Notes: generated by a model from the letters alone, not told the origin. DNA of 39,446 nt from Treponema sp. (GCA_031259215.1 JAIRLU010000054.1:1-39446), one strand, 5' to 3'. Counted from the stretch's first letter, positions 24,402 to 33,491 are shown. Numbers and translations: made by a program.

Positions 24402-24860
24402 ATGAGACCATTACGTTTGCTCAAACAAGGAGTATGGTACGAAATCCACACCCGTATCAACAACCGGGAACCCCTGTTCCGTAAGCCTCGGGCTTTGGGG
24501 CTCTTTGCCAAGGTCTTCCATGAGACGAAAGGGCGGTTTGTTTTCGAGATTCGGGGCTTGCGTCTTGGGGACGACAGGCTTACGTTTTATATCAAGCCTG
24601 CGGAGGGCATGGAACTTCCGGCTATCATGAAATGGCTGAAACAGGTGTTTGCCCAGCGGTACAACCGTGCCCAAGCACGGGAAGGGCATATCTGGTGAGA
24701 CCGGTATAGGTCGCGGATACTTGAAGGGGAACCGTCTGAAGCGGAGCTTGGGGGGAAAGAGGATATGAGTATAAGGGTCAGACCCCCTTATAGGGAAGCG
24801 GAGACCAAAACCGCTTTTCTACTCCTGTTCCCGCTTCCCCTTGTCCCGACACCCGGATAA
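24402..24860 (+). pseudogene. RAYT/IS200-like Y1 transposase relative, TGA-interrupted and without HUH motif
   Basis: The first frame (24402-24698) reads GVWYEIHTRINNREPLF, FVFEIRGLRLGDDRLTFYIKP, AIMKWLKQVFAQRYNR and GHIW, the order of REP-associated tyrosine transposases. The place of the catalytic HUH (usually NHVHLL) is occupied by DDRLTFYI, so it cannot cut DNA. A TGA follows GHIW, where relatives have Gly-Asp-Arg-Tyr-Trp. Past the TGA the frame continues DRYRSRILEGEPSEAELGG to 24860, clearly the family's next motif. So the gene is a nonsense-broken, catalytically dead relative. No ribosome site is evident. Dead HUH relatives may be retained as host proteins, but this copy is broken. Confidence 0.6.
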
Positions 24861-25003
24861 GGAGCGCCTATTCGCCCCGTGTTCTATAGCGGTTCCCCTG
24901 TTTGTCCCCAAGAGCAAACTCCTTGGGGAAAAGTCTGTCCTAGAACAGGCAATAAATACAAATATGGGTCAGGTTTAGGGCTTATTGCCTAAGGGCTATT
25001 CGA

Positions 25004-25066
25004 TTGGCTCAAAAAGAAGTCTTTATGAGCCAGCAAGAAATCTCGATGAACCAGCAAGAAGTCTCT
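25004..25066 (+). repeat. Three tandem 21-bp units
   Basis: Units begin at 25004, 25025 and 25046; the last two read ATGAGCCAGCAAGAAATCTC and ATGAACCAGCAAGAAGTCTC, and the first and a partial fourth are more diverged. In one frame they encode heptads AQKEVFM, SQQEISM, NQQEVSG. No start or ribosome site is convincing; it may be a remnant of a repeat protein. The remaining gap (24861-25187) shows no gene. Confidence 0.5.
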
Positions 25067-25187
25067 GGGGCTCAAAAAAAATACCGGTGAATCCCTTTTC
25101 CGGTATCTCAAGATGTTTGCTATGGGTATCTTCCTCGTCTTTTTTGAAGGGTTGTGCCCATCACTATGGGGTGAACCCTTCTTTAAT

Positions 25188-25298
25188 AGAGTTGTTCAAA
25201 AACTTCAGTTTTTGAACAAATTCCGATAAAAAACAGCAAAATGCGGAGCATTTTGCAAGACTTGTGAGATAACCAACCAGGTTATCGAACAAGTCCAA
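25188..25298 (+). repeat. Three-hairpin dispersed repeat, copy 5
   Basis: First hairpin GTTGTTCAAAAAC-TTCA-GTTTTTGAACAA, second GCAAAATGC-GGA-GCATTTTGC, third GATAACC-AACC-AGGTTATC flanked by GACTTGT and GAACAAGTC. It ends 9 bp from the 3' end of the next minus-strand gene and could act as its terminator. Confidence 0.83.
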
Positions 25299-25307
25299 TA
25301 AGTACTG

Positions 25308-27380
25308 CTACGTACTGCTTTTTTTCCCTACGGCCCGTCGTTCTTGTATGACCTGCTTGAAAAGGGCATTGGCGTCAATTTTCTCATCAACTCCAAACTG
25401 GGGTATAATCCCTTCATCATTCACGCTCCGGAAGAGGGGTTCGTCATTATGCTCGTATGCCCAACTGTTGTAGCTATTGACCAAATGATCCAGCACGGTG
25501 GTAACCGCTAAGGTAAAGTATATCAGGGATGCGTTGTTTCTCTTCTTCGCCCCTAACAGCATATTGAGGCGCAGGGAAAGGGGATTAGATACCTGGAAAA
25601 CATAGGACTTCCAGGGGTTCTCGATCCCCTCGCAGCTACCTTCGCCTTCCGTCCATCCAGCCTTCTTGGTCACCAAGTCGATTTTAGCTGCTACAGTGCT
25701 AAGACAGTGACGCAATCTTCTCACCTCAGGATACACTGCGGTTATGCTACTTTTCTTAAAAGGGGAAGTTGATAAATTTTCAATTTTATAATAGGGAAGA
25801 TAATAAAGCCGCTTAATCCACTGCAATTCATTGTATATACGTTTCGCATAGGATGATGTCCTGGATTCTACCGAGGTATCTAAAAGGCGGCAATACTCTT
25901 GTAAACGGTTCAGGTATTCCTTGTTAAAGACAACTTCAAAGTCACGCCAATTCTCTAAGATATCTTCCATGATTTGCCCAATCGGCTCTGAAGACTCACC
26001 GGCTCCAAAAATCGTGCTAAAGGATACATACCGAAGTCCCGTAAACAACTCCTCTAAAATACGCATTAATATCACCACCTGCAGGAGCGGATCCCGAGGG
26101 GCAATCAGTTCATACCCTTTCCCTAAATCAAAAACTTTTGCAAAATACGCATAGAGATCAGGATACGTCGAGAGTTTATCCCAACCAGCCTTGGGAAACA
26201 GGGATTCCAGGATTCTCAGGCCCCGCTCAACCGCTTTTCGTTCCGATTCATCCTCTGCTTGCTGGGCCACGGCTTTATTATCCGTTTCCTGGGTATTTTC
26301 TGACTTCTCTTCTTGATGAGCTTCAGTGCTGTTTTCGTCACTTAGCTGAATATTGGGAAGAATGCGATCTTCCTCACTCACCCCGAGAAAAGCCATGATG
26401 CGATTTTTTCGTGCTGAAAAGAATTGCTCATAAGGTATCCATCTATCTGATACTAATTTCAGAAAGAGGGGATATAAGAGGTACTTGATATCCTTGCGTA
26501 TGATCGTATACGCGTCTAGGGCAGCACGAATAAGCTTCTGATACTTCTCCTTCGCTTCTATAGGATTTTCTATGTATAAAAACTTATACAACAACTTATA
26601 CGCTTCGGTAATATGAAAGTCTGTGGATAATTCTTCTAAGATAAAGAGGGGTCTATAAATATCCCGCACGATATCTGCACAATCAATGGTTCTAACATGC
26701 CGTGGATGGCTCTGTATTCGAGCCATGACATTGGTAATCCGTTCAATATTCCAATATCGAATGGTATCCAACACGGTGAATACAAATAAGGACATTTTTT
26801 TGAGCTGTTCGTTACGACGGAGATTATTCCGGGGAAACATGGTCCGGGTAGAAATCACCAAGAGTTCTATCTGTTTATAATATTCGTTCAGTCTTTGGGT
26901 AACAAACAAGGGACTTACCAAATCAGGAGCTTCCTTAAAGAAACTGAACATGGACACTAAGACCAGTCTAAGGGACTTTATATCAAATTCCGCTTGCGCC
27001 GCATATCGATCCATCTTGAGCCGCTCACTATAGCTTGCCTTAACCGGCACTTGCGGATCATCCCCGGTATCCGCTGCTTTATTGCCCACCTTTTTTTTTC
27101 TGGTACTTTCGTTAACCGCCTTGGGCGCGGAAACTGATTCTACCCGTGCTCTTTGACTTTGGGAAGTATCGCTCCGAGTATTCGATGATCCAGAATGAAT
27201 ACGGGGGGATCCAGACCTTCTCGGGACGCTTACCTTCGGGTTCGAGGACTTTTCAGTCCCCACTTCTCCACCCAGCATTTTAGCCAGCCGTTTGGCTTCC
27301 TGTTCATCAATAACCCCTAATTTGTCCCGGACCCGGTCTAATTCACCTGGAGCGTATATTGCCTTGTTTTGCTTTGCCAT
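25308..27380 (-). CDS. Hypothetical protein, 690 residues, not recognised
   Basis: I do not recognise this protein. It starts with a charged segment (LDRVRDKLGVIDEQEAKRLAKMLGG), then a low-complexity Ser/Arg/Lys-rich stretch (about residues 35-115), a long mostly helical region (about 120-345), an acidic Glu/Gln/Ser-rich linker (about 350-385) and a second helical region to the end. No signal peptide, membrane segment or nucleotide-binding motif was seen, so it is probably cytoplasmic. ATG 27380 follows AGAAGG at long spacing; TATACT lies just upstream. The long uninterrupted frame and ordinary codon use argue that it is real. It precedes the repeat at 25188 and follows the DUF2804 gene on the same strand, 67 bp apart. 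Confidence 0.75.
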   Translation of the reverse strand: MAKQNKAIYAPGELDRVRDKLGVIDEQEAKRLAKMLGGEVGTEKSSNPKVSVPRRSGSPRIHSGSSNTRSDTSQSQRARVESVSAPKAVNESTRKKKVGNKAADTGDDPQVPVKASYSERLKMDRYAAQAEFDIKSLRLVLVSMFSFFKEAPDLVSPLFVTQRLNEYYKQIELLVISTRTMFPRNNLRRNEQLKKMSLFVFTVLDTIRYWNIERITNVMARIQSHPRHVRTIDCADIVRDIYRPLFILEELSTDFHITEAYKLLYKFLYIENPIEAKEKYQKLIRAALDAYTIIRKDIKYLLYPLFLKLVSDRWIPYEQFFSARKNRIMAFLGVSEEDRILPNIQLSDENSTEAHQEEKSENTQETDNKAVAQQAEDESERKAVERGLRILESLFPKAGWDKLSTYPDLYAYFAKVFDLGKGYELIAPRDPLLQVVILMRILEELFTGLRYVSFSTIFGAGESSEPIGQIMEDILENWRDFEVVFNKEYLNRLQEYCRLLDTSVESRTSSYAKRIYNELQWIKRLYYLPYYKIENLSTSPFKKSSITAVYPEVRRLRHCLSTVAAKIDLVTKKAGWTEGEGSCEGIENPWKSYVFQVSNPLSLRLNMLLGAKKRNNASLIYFTLAVTTVLDHLVNSYNSWAYEHNDEPLFRSVNDEGIIPQFGVDEKIDANALFKQVIQERRAVGKKSST

Positions 27381-27447
27381 ACCTTTAAGTATACCACCTT
27401 CTTTACATTTTGAAAATCCAGTTTAACCCTATTTACCCCTTTAACGC

Positions 27448-28497
27448 CTATACCCGCAGGTATAGGTGCTCTCCTAAACCCCAGAGATTCCGCACGTGAA
27501 TCGGTTTCCCCTCACCGTCCAGTACCATGCCGTTATAATACCCCAAGGGAGTATCATACTCGGTCTTGGTTATCACCATATTAAGTCCGCTACGGATCGA
27601 TTCCCGAGGAGTAAAAACCAGATCCACCATCCCCTCCATATCCTGGATTATCCAATCCGATTGGATCCCCTCCTGCATGGTAATATGCACCGGCGGCAGC
27701 GGGCTTAACTGTCCATCCACCCAGAGGGCATTTTCATTATTTTTAAACGTCTCTTTTGCCTGATTTTCCGCGACACTGAAACCAAAGCTGCGGTTTTCAG
27801 TATCAAACCCAAAGCCGGTACACCACACCGAACACATCCGGTAGGGATAATACCCCTTAAAATCACCAAAAAAACCCAAGGTCTTGGCAGGATCCAAAGC
27901 GATGTGCCGGCCTCCGAATACCATGTCTCCCCTGACAGGCGCAAGAACCTTATACGCATACATGCACCGCCGTTCGGTAAAGAGGAGATTCACCCCCATA
28001 GGAGTAACCTTGTTTCTATCCACATCGTACTCTACATGGGCAGTAAAGGAAGGACGTTTACGGGTCGCCTCAATATCCAGATCTACCCGGATGGTCCCTG
28101 CATCAAGCCAGTCATGGATACGGAAAAAAAACCCATAAGACCGGCTATCAATAGAAGCATTGGAAAGGGTTCGGGGCATCCGCCACCCGCTCAAGGGCAT
28201 GATCTTTCTGAACCGCAGCCGTTCTTGGGTATTTTTATCGTATAAAAAGACCTGGGCCCACCGGTACCATTTAACATTACAGAGCATCGCTTCAAGATAA
28301 AACCGATCATCCTGAATGACAAAAGACTCCCATTCTTTAATGCGAGAATCCAGCATCCATCGAGGCAAAGGCCATGAAAAAGGCCGTTGTATGGCCATGA
28401 GATCCACCTCATCAAAGGCCTCGGTCCAGGTTCCCTGAAGGGGTTTTCCCTCTTTAATGGGACTGGTCCTCTTGGGCTGTATTTCCCTTATATACAT
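27448..28497 (-). CDS. DUF2804 family protein
   Basis: A 349-residue soluble protein whose wording (REIQPKRTSPIKEGKPLQGTW, RPFSWPLPRWMLDSRIKEWE, KTLGFFGDFKGYYPYRMCSVWCTGFGFD, NRSFGFSVAENQ, NENALWVDG) matches the DUF2804 family, as recalled. Members are widespread in spirochetes and other bacteria and have no established activity; the beta-rich appearance resembles lipocalin-like carotenoid-related folds but this is only an impression. No signal peptide. Same strand as the 690-residue protein; the 259 bp upstream (28498-28756) shows no gene. Confidence 0.75.
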   Translation of the reverse strand: MYIREIQPKRTSPIKEGKPLQGTWTEAFDEVDLMAIQRPFSWPLPRWMLDSRIKEWESFVIQDDRFYLEAMLCNVKWYRWAQVFLYDKNTQERLRFRKIMPLSGWRMPRTLSNASIDSRSYGFFFRIHDWLDAGTIRVDLDIEATRKRPSFTAHVEYDVDRNKVTPMGVNLLFTERRCMYAYKVLAPVRGDMVFGGRHIALDPAKTLGFFGDFKGYYPYRMCSVWCTGFGFDTENRSFGFSVAENQAKETFKNNENALWVDGQLSPLPPVHITMQEGIQSDWIIQDMEGMVDLVFTPRESIRSGLNMVITKTEYDTPLGYYNGMVLDGEGKPIHVRNLWGLGEHLYLRV

Positions 28498-28756
28498 ATA
28501 CTTCTTCTACTGCTTCGAAGGTAGCATACTTTTTTTGCCAAGTATACCCATCTGGGCTAGGACCGAGGCATCGAAGAATTTTAGAGGTACCCAGGATAAA
28601 CCCGGAACAGCATGACCTGTTGGCCTTATCGGGCTGAAGCACCCCTGGTGAGGGGGCCATTCCTGTGGAAGGAGCCGGCTCTGGGGGAGGGGCATCTCGA
28701 CCCCCGCTCCCGGAAGTTTTCTATGCCTTTATCCTACGGAGAGCAGAAACCTATGA

Positions 28757-29635
28757 TTAGACCGACTTCCCCTTCTTCTCAATACCGCAGGATAGGGTAT
28801 AGAGGACTAAGGCCAGGGCTGCTGGGACGCCTAAGAGGGCCGTAGCAGGAAGTCCTCCCCAGCCTTGCATACCCAAGCCCATATATTCGGCTAAGGCAAA
28901 TACCAAGGCGGCCAGCATGGTTCCTCCCACACGGCGGAAACCCAGGTATACCCCGGCTAAGGCTATCCAGCCCCGTCCAGCCACACCCCCCGGGGCATAG
29001 ACCCCTACCCTAAAGGTCAGGGCTGCACCGGCTAAGGCGGCAAGAAAAGTCGCCGCAGCCCAGGCCCCTGCGTGGTATCGGTCGGGGCGAATCCCCCGTT
29101 CCTGAGCCGCCTCTGGGGAAGCCCCCGCGGCCCGTAAGCGCAAGCCCAGGGAACTTCGGCTGATGATGAGGCTGGCAATGACGCTGCTCACCCAGGCCAC
29201 ATACACAAAGGGAAGCTGCCCTGAAAGCAGAACTCCCAAAACCGGGATATCCTCCACCAGAGGAAGCGATACCGGACCAGGTATGGATATGCCGGAATTC
29301 CGTAAAACTCCCTTGGTACCAAACCAGGTAATAGAAAGCGCATCGGTGATACCTCCGGCAGCGAGATTCAGGGCAAGCCCTACAATAAAGGGATTGGCTC
29401 CAGTAAACCTGACAAACCGAGCCAAGGCCCAGCCGCAGAGGGCCGCCGTCAGGGCGGTGATACCGGAACCCAAGAAAACCGACCCCGTCTGGATCGCGAT
29501 AATCCAGGCAAAGAAAGCCCCTAAGGTCATAAAGCCTTCGATGAATATCCCCAGGGCCCCGGATAACTCGGTACATAGGGCACCTAAACTTGCCAGCATG
29601 AGCGGGGCAGCTACGGTACATATACTGGAAATCAT
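28757..29635 (-). CDS. rfuD: Riboflavin ABC transporter permease (second)
   Basis: Inner-membrane permease of 292 residues with about eight hydrophobic segments, of the BmpA/nucleoside-type ABC family (YufQ-like). Motifs include GALGIFIEGFMTLGAFFAW and GLRLRAAGASPEAAQERGI, the cytoplasmic loop facing the ATPase. Its start overlaps the end of the first permease by 4 bp. The FMN riboswitch in front of the operon points to riboflavin and not nucleosides as the substrate. In Treponema pallidum the same four-gene set, RfuABCD, imports riboflavin. Confidence 0.85.
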   Translation of the reverse strand: MISSICTVAAPLMLASLGALCTELSGALGIFIEGFMTLGAFFAWIIAIQTGSVFLGSGITALTAALCGWALARFVRFTGANPFIVGLALNLAAGGITDALSITWFGTKGVLRNSGISIPGPVSLPLVEDIPVLGVLLSGQLPFVYVAWVSSVIASLIISRSSLGLRLRAAGASPEAAQERGIRPDRYHAGAWAAATFLAALAGAALTFRVGVYAPGGVAGRGWIALAGVYLGFRRVGGTMLAALVFALAEYMGLGMQGWGGLPATALLGVPAALALVLYTLSCGIEKKGKSV

Positions 29636-30693
29636 ACCGAGGTCCTGCGCTTTACGAGAGGAGGGGTAACCCGAACCGTGGCGAGGAGCAACACCAGGGC
29701 CTGAATGAATGCGGCCGTTTCAAAGTTGAGTCCCGTGGCCAACAGCGCGGCATCAGAACCGGCCTTGAGGGCGCCGTAGACTAAGGCCGCAGGGATCAAC
29801 GCCAGGGGGCGGTTCCGGGCAATGAGGGCCACCGCGATGGAGGACCAGCCCAGGCCACCGGGAAAGCCCAGGTGGCAACGACCGTAGGTTCCTGCCACCG
29901 CAAAAAAACCGGTAAGCCCCCCCAAGGCTCCTGCAATACTCATGGCCGGTATCCAGTAGGCCTCTGGCTCAATACCGCCATACCGGGCAAAAGCCGGGGC
30001 TGCGCCGGCGATGTTAAACCGATATCCCCAGATGGTCCTATTGATAAAAAGGTGCCCCGCCATGATGAGGAGCAGGGCGAACATGAAGGAAATCGAGAGG
30101 CTTGAGGGAGGCAAGAGGCGAAGGAGTAGCCCCTGTTCAGCGATGGGCGCCATGGCCAAGAGATTTCCCTTTGGATCCCGTAAGGGCCCTGCAATGAGGT
30201 AATCCACTACGGGCGTAATGGCCTGGGTAAGCAGGAAGGAGCTGATAAGCTCATGGGCGCCAAACCCCTTCTTGAGGAGACCTGCCAGAGCCCCCAAAGC
30301 ACCTCCGATGGCCAAAGCCATAAGCCCTGCAAGGCCCAAGGCTCCCCATCCCAGGAAACCCTCCCCTTTGAGCAGTACCATGGATGCGACCAAACCCCCA
30401 AGATAAATCTGACCTTCCCCTCCTAGATTGAAACAGCCTCCCCGGAATGCGATGGTCATGCCCAAAGACGCGGTGAGCAAGAGCCCTATATAATCCAGGG
30501 TATTTCCCAGAAACCAAGGGGATGACCAGGGACCCAGGAAAAAGGCGCGGATGGTTTTTGCGGGAACCGGTGCATTGAACCCCATGATGAGTAGGATCAA
30601 GAGGATCGCCCCCCCCAGGGCAATCAAGGCCCCAAAAACCGGTCCGGGGATGAGTAGCCGGTATCCCTTTGGGGGTGGCTCATACTGCCTCAT
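29632..30693 (-). CDS. rfuC: Riboflavin ABC transporter permease (first)
   Basis: Inner-membrane permease of 353 residues, YufP-like, with about nine hydrophobic segments and the conserved GGCFNLGGEGQIYLGG and YRFNIAGAAPAFARYGGIEPE loops. ATG 30693 follows GGAGGG at good spacing and lies inside the end of the ATPase gene (14-nt overlap); an open frame extends further upstream, but only inside the ATPase gene. It pairs with RfuD to make the membrane channel of the riboflavin importer. Confidence 0.86.
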   Translation of the reverse strand: MRQYEPPPKGYRLLIPGPVFGALIALGGAILLILLIMGFNAPVPAKTIRAFFLGPWSSPWFLGNTLDYIGLLLTASLGMTIAFRGGCFNLGGEGQIYLGGLVASMVLLKGEGFLGWGALGLAGLMALAIGGALGALAGLLKKGFGAHELISSFLLTQAITPVVDYLIAGPLRDPKGNLLAMAPIAEQGLLLRLLPPSSLSISFMFALLLIMAGHLFINRTIWGYRFNIAGAAPAFARYGGIEPEAYWIPAMSIAGALGGLTGFFAVAGTYGRCHLGFPGGLGWSSIAVALIARNRPLALIPAALVYGALKAGSDAALLATGLNFETAAFIQALVLLLATVRVTPPLVKRRTSV

Positions 30694-32341
30694 GGACTGA
30701 GCCCTCCTGAATACTACCCACCATGGCCTGGCCAATGCGTGTTTTGTATACATCCATAGGCAGGATTCCCTTGTTACAGGGATCCAGGGTAATGTGTGCA
30801 GAAAATGCACCGTTCCGTACTACCAAAATGGTATCCGATACGGCTACCAACTCCTCCACATCGGAGGAAAAGAGGAGCACCCCCCTCCCAGGTTTAACAT
30901 ACCGGCGCAGTTCCTCTCTCAGGCGTTCCCGGTTTTTTCGATCCAAACCCCAGCCCGGTTCTGCCAAAATAAGGAGGGAGGTCTTTTCCGCCAATTCCCG
31001 GGCCAGTAGGATCCGCTGCAGCATACCCCCGGAAAAAGCATGGGCTCTGGTTTTAAAAGACCCTGCAACCTGGGCCTGGCCCATGATGCGGGCAGCCCAA
31101 GAATCGAGAAACCCTTGTTCCATAATGCCCCATTTTCCCAAAAGCCCCTTTCGGGAACGGGGATGGGCGTGAATGATAATGCTGTCTTGCAGGGGCAGTT
31201 GGGGAGCTAGGGCGCTGCCGGTTCTGTCTGCACTCAAGTAGGCCCCTCCAGCCTCACGGAAGGTATGGATCCCCTTCCCCGCCAGTTCCCGGCCGTGGAG
31301 CCTTATGGTTCCCCCGGAGGGCGTAAGAAAGCCACTCAAGGCTAATTCCAGGGTTTCAAGCCCACTGTCCCGAACTCCGGCAATTCCAAGGATGGTACCT
31401 GGAGAGAGTTTTAAGTCGATCTGTCGTATGAAGGGTCTCCCCGGGACTTCTACAGAAAGCCCTTGCACGACCAGAAGGGGTTCTGAGGATATTCCCCTAC
31501 GAGGAGGAGGCAGCGATCGGGTATGGGAACTATCCGCACCGAGAGTCCTGTCCTTTACCGGCCTGCTTTCCTTATGAGGATCGATACCGAACATAAGCGC
31601 CTGTACGGTTTCATTCTGCAGGGACCGGGCGGATTGGCTCGCCTGGGTTTTTCCCTTCCGCAAAACCGTTACCCGGTCGGCAATCGCCATGGTTTCTTCC
31701 AGTTTATGCGAGATGAGCGCCAACCCTTTTCCTTCTGTTCTGAGTAGCCTAAAAAGCGCAAAAAGCCCTTCGGTTTCTCTGAGGGTAAGGACCGCAGTGG
31801 GTTCGTCGAAGATGAGGTACTGGGCCTGCCGGAGCAAGAGGGCCAGGACCGCGGTTTTCTGCCGCTGGCTTACGGTGAGATCCCTGGTATCCCGCTCAAG
31901 GGGCAGTTCAAAACCCCAGCGCTCTGAAAGGTCCCGGACCTGATTACGGGCCTTTCGAGGGTGCAAAAACCCAGGGAACCCTGGTTCTGCACCGAGTATA
32001 CACGCTTCCCAGACCCTAAACCCCGGGGTTACATGGGGATGCTGACGGACCATACCGATACCCACGGCCAAGGCATCGGCAGGGCTTGTAAAGCGCTGGG
32101 CCTTCATATCTACCCATATCCTACCGGCAGTGGGGGCCATATATCCCGCCATGATGTGCATCAGGGTGGATTTCCCTGCACCGTTTTCTCCGAGGAGGGC
32201 GTGTATCTCAGCCCTGTGGAGATCAAAATCGGTAGTATCCAGGGCATGAACCCCATTAACAGGAAAATATTTCTGTATACCCTGCAACTGTACACCTGTT
32301 CCCGGTACCCCTTGTAAGGGTATCGCCCTTGTACATACCAT
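30680..32341 (-). CDS. rfuB: Riboflavin ABC transporter, double ATPase subunit
   Basis: A 553-residue protein with two ABC domains (YufO/MglA-like). The N-terminal domain has an intact Walker A (GENGAGKST, residues 51-59), Walker B DEPTAVLT and an atypical signature (LTVSQRQK). The C-terminal domain has a degenerate Walker A (GVRDSGLE instead of GxxGxGKS) but a normal signature (FSGGMLQR) and LAEPGWGLD. Such asymmetry is common in this family. The start ATG 32341 is 8 bp past the rfuA stop, with GGAGG overlapping the rfuA end, so translation is coupled. Confidence 0.87.
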   Translation of the reverse strand: MVCTRAIPLQGVPGTGVQLQGIQKYFPVNGVHALDTTDFDLHRAEIHALLGENGAGKSTLMHIMAGYMAPTAGRIWVDMKAQRFTSPADALAVGIGMVRQHPHVTPGFRVWEACILGAEPGFPGFLHPRKARNQVRDLSERWGFELPLERDTRDLTVSQRQKTAVLALLLRQAQYLIFDEPTAVLTLRETEGLFALFRLLRTEGKGLALISHKLEETMAIADRVTVLRKGKTQASQSARSLQNETVQALMFGIDPHKESRPVKDRTLGADSSHTRSLPPPRRGISSEPLLVVQGLSVEVPGRPFIRQIDLKLSPGTILGIAGVRDSGLETLELALSGFLTPSGGTIRLHGRELAGKGIHTFREAGGAYLSADRTGSALAPQLPLQDSIIIHAHPRSRKGLLGKWGIMEQGFLDSWAARIMGQAQVAGSFKTRAHAFSGGMLQRILLARELAEKTSLLILAEPGWGLDRKNRERLREELRRYVKPGRGVLLFSSDVEELVAVSDTILVVRNGAFSAHITLDPCNKGILPMDVYKTRIGQAMVGSIQEGSVHEAV

Positions 32342-32348
32342 GAACGCC

Positions 32349-33434
32349 TCATTCCTCCAACTGCAAGACCCCTGAACGGATCTGTTCTATCAAGATCCGC
32401 TGCTTTTCCCGGATAGGGGCGCTTACGGAAGCCTGATAATCTGAATCCGCCTCAATAAAATCAACGTATCCTTCGGCGACTCCTAAAAGCTCCGCCTTAC
32501 CAAAGGGAAGGGTGCCATCCAAGAACCGGATGGTTTGTTCATAGGCAGCCTTATCTTGGTACACTACCGCGCTACCTACCACCGTACCAGGCCGTACCCC
32601 GTAGCCGTTAGTATCAAACCAGACCACTTTGGCCCCGGCTTCAAAGGCCGCCTGAACCACCCCCTCGTTGGCTCCTCCGGCAATCGTGAGGATTACCTTT
32701 ACCCCTCCCCGTATCATGTCCGCGGCAAGCTCCGCACCTTTACCCGCATCAAACCAGTTCCCCACTACTCGAAAATCTACGGTACACTTCGGATCTACCT
32801 GCTGCGCTCCCTCCCGGTACCCTGGCAGTATCACCTCGTTCATGGCAGGGTATTCCTGACCTGCCACTAAGCCAACCCGAATGCCCGGACTGCTTTCGTG
32901 CCCGGCTTCTTTTGCCACCAGGGCCGCGATATGCCCCGCCATATATGCCTGTTCCCGTTGCTTATACCGCAGGGTGTAGATCTGGGGGTTTCCTGTAAGC
33001 GCTCCATCCAAAAGGAGAAACCGCTGTTTTGGAAATTTGGCGGATACTGAAGCGGCAATGGCAGGAAGGGATGGATTTGAAGATACGATAAGATCGTAGC
33101 TCCCTGAGGCTGCCAAGGCAGTGATCCGACTTTCCCATTCGGCTTGGTTAAACCCACCTTCAATAACCGTAACGGTAATCTTGCGCTGGGAGGTACTTTT
33201 TTCTGCAGCCCCCTGTTTGACCCCTTCTGCCAACATCTCATAGATGGGACTTCCCGACATGACTCCAGGAATGAATACCGCGATAGAAGGATGGAGTCCC
33301 CGGTCTCCGGATCCTTTTGTGGATGCATCGTTGCTTCCCAGGCCAAACCCCTTGCTACCGCCAACCCATAGCAGCAGCGAAAAAACCAGCATGATTCGCG
33401 GCATACCCCGGTATTTCCACGCGTGTTGTTTCAT
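32349..33434 (-). CDS. rfuA: Riboflavin-binding BMP-family periplasmic protein
   Basis: Binding protein of 361 residues of the basic-membrane-protein family (RfuA/PnrA fold). Motifs include VFIPGVMSGSPIYEMLAEGVKQGA, DLIVSSNPSL, LRYKQREQAYMAGHIAALV and WFDTNGYG. ATG 33434 follows CCGGAGGG; the longer frame to 33527 would run back through the terminator. The first ~30 residues form a signal peptide (RIMLVFSLLLWVGG), but there is no lipobox cysteine, unusual for spirochete binding proteins, which are normally lipidated. First gene of rfuABCD, behind an FMN riboswitch, which makes riboflavin the likely ligand. Confidence 0.85.
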   Translation of the reverse strand: MKQHAWKYRGMPRIMLVFSLLLWVGGSKGFGLGSNDASTKGSGDRGLHPSIAVFIPGVMSGSPIYEMLAEGVKQGAAEKSTSQRKITVTVIEGGFNQAEWESRITALAASGSYDLIVSSNPSLPAIAASVSAKFPKQRFLLLDGALTGNPQIYTLRYKQREQAYMAGHIAALVAKEAGHESSPGIRVGLVAGQEYPAMNEVILPGYREGAQQVDPKCTVDFRVVGNWFDAGKGAELAADMIRGGVKVILTIAGGANEGVVQAAFEAGAKVVWFDTNGYGVRPGTVVGSAVVYQDKAAYEQTIRFLDGTLPFGKAELLGVAEGYVDFIEADSDYQASVSAPIREKQRILIEQIRSGVLQLEE

Positions 33435-33463
33435 AAAAACTTCCCTCCGGTTACTTAGGGGTA

Positions 33464-33491
33464 ATAAAAAACCCCGGATGAAATCCAGGGT
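33464..33491 (-). terminator. Intrinsic terminator of the riboswitch leader
   Basis: On the minus strand CCCTGGAT-TTC-ATCCGGGG followed by TTTTTTATT: an 8-bp stem with one G-T pair, a 3-nt loop and a good T-run, between the riboswitch and the rfuA start. This is the arrangement of FMN riboswitches that stop transcription when FMN is plentiful. Confidence 0.8.

Noticed and set aside
12191-25298. Three-hairpin repeats as plain rho-independent terminators
   Set aside because: They are conserved over more than 110 bp including loops and ends, which a simple terminator would not need, though termination may be a side effect.
30693-30810. Longer rfuC start at 30810
   Set aside because: The extension lies inside the rfuB end and ATG 30693 has a clear GGAGGG.
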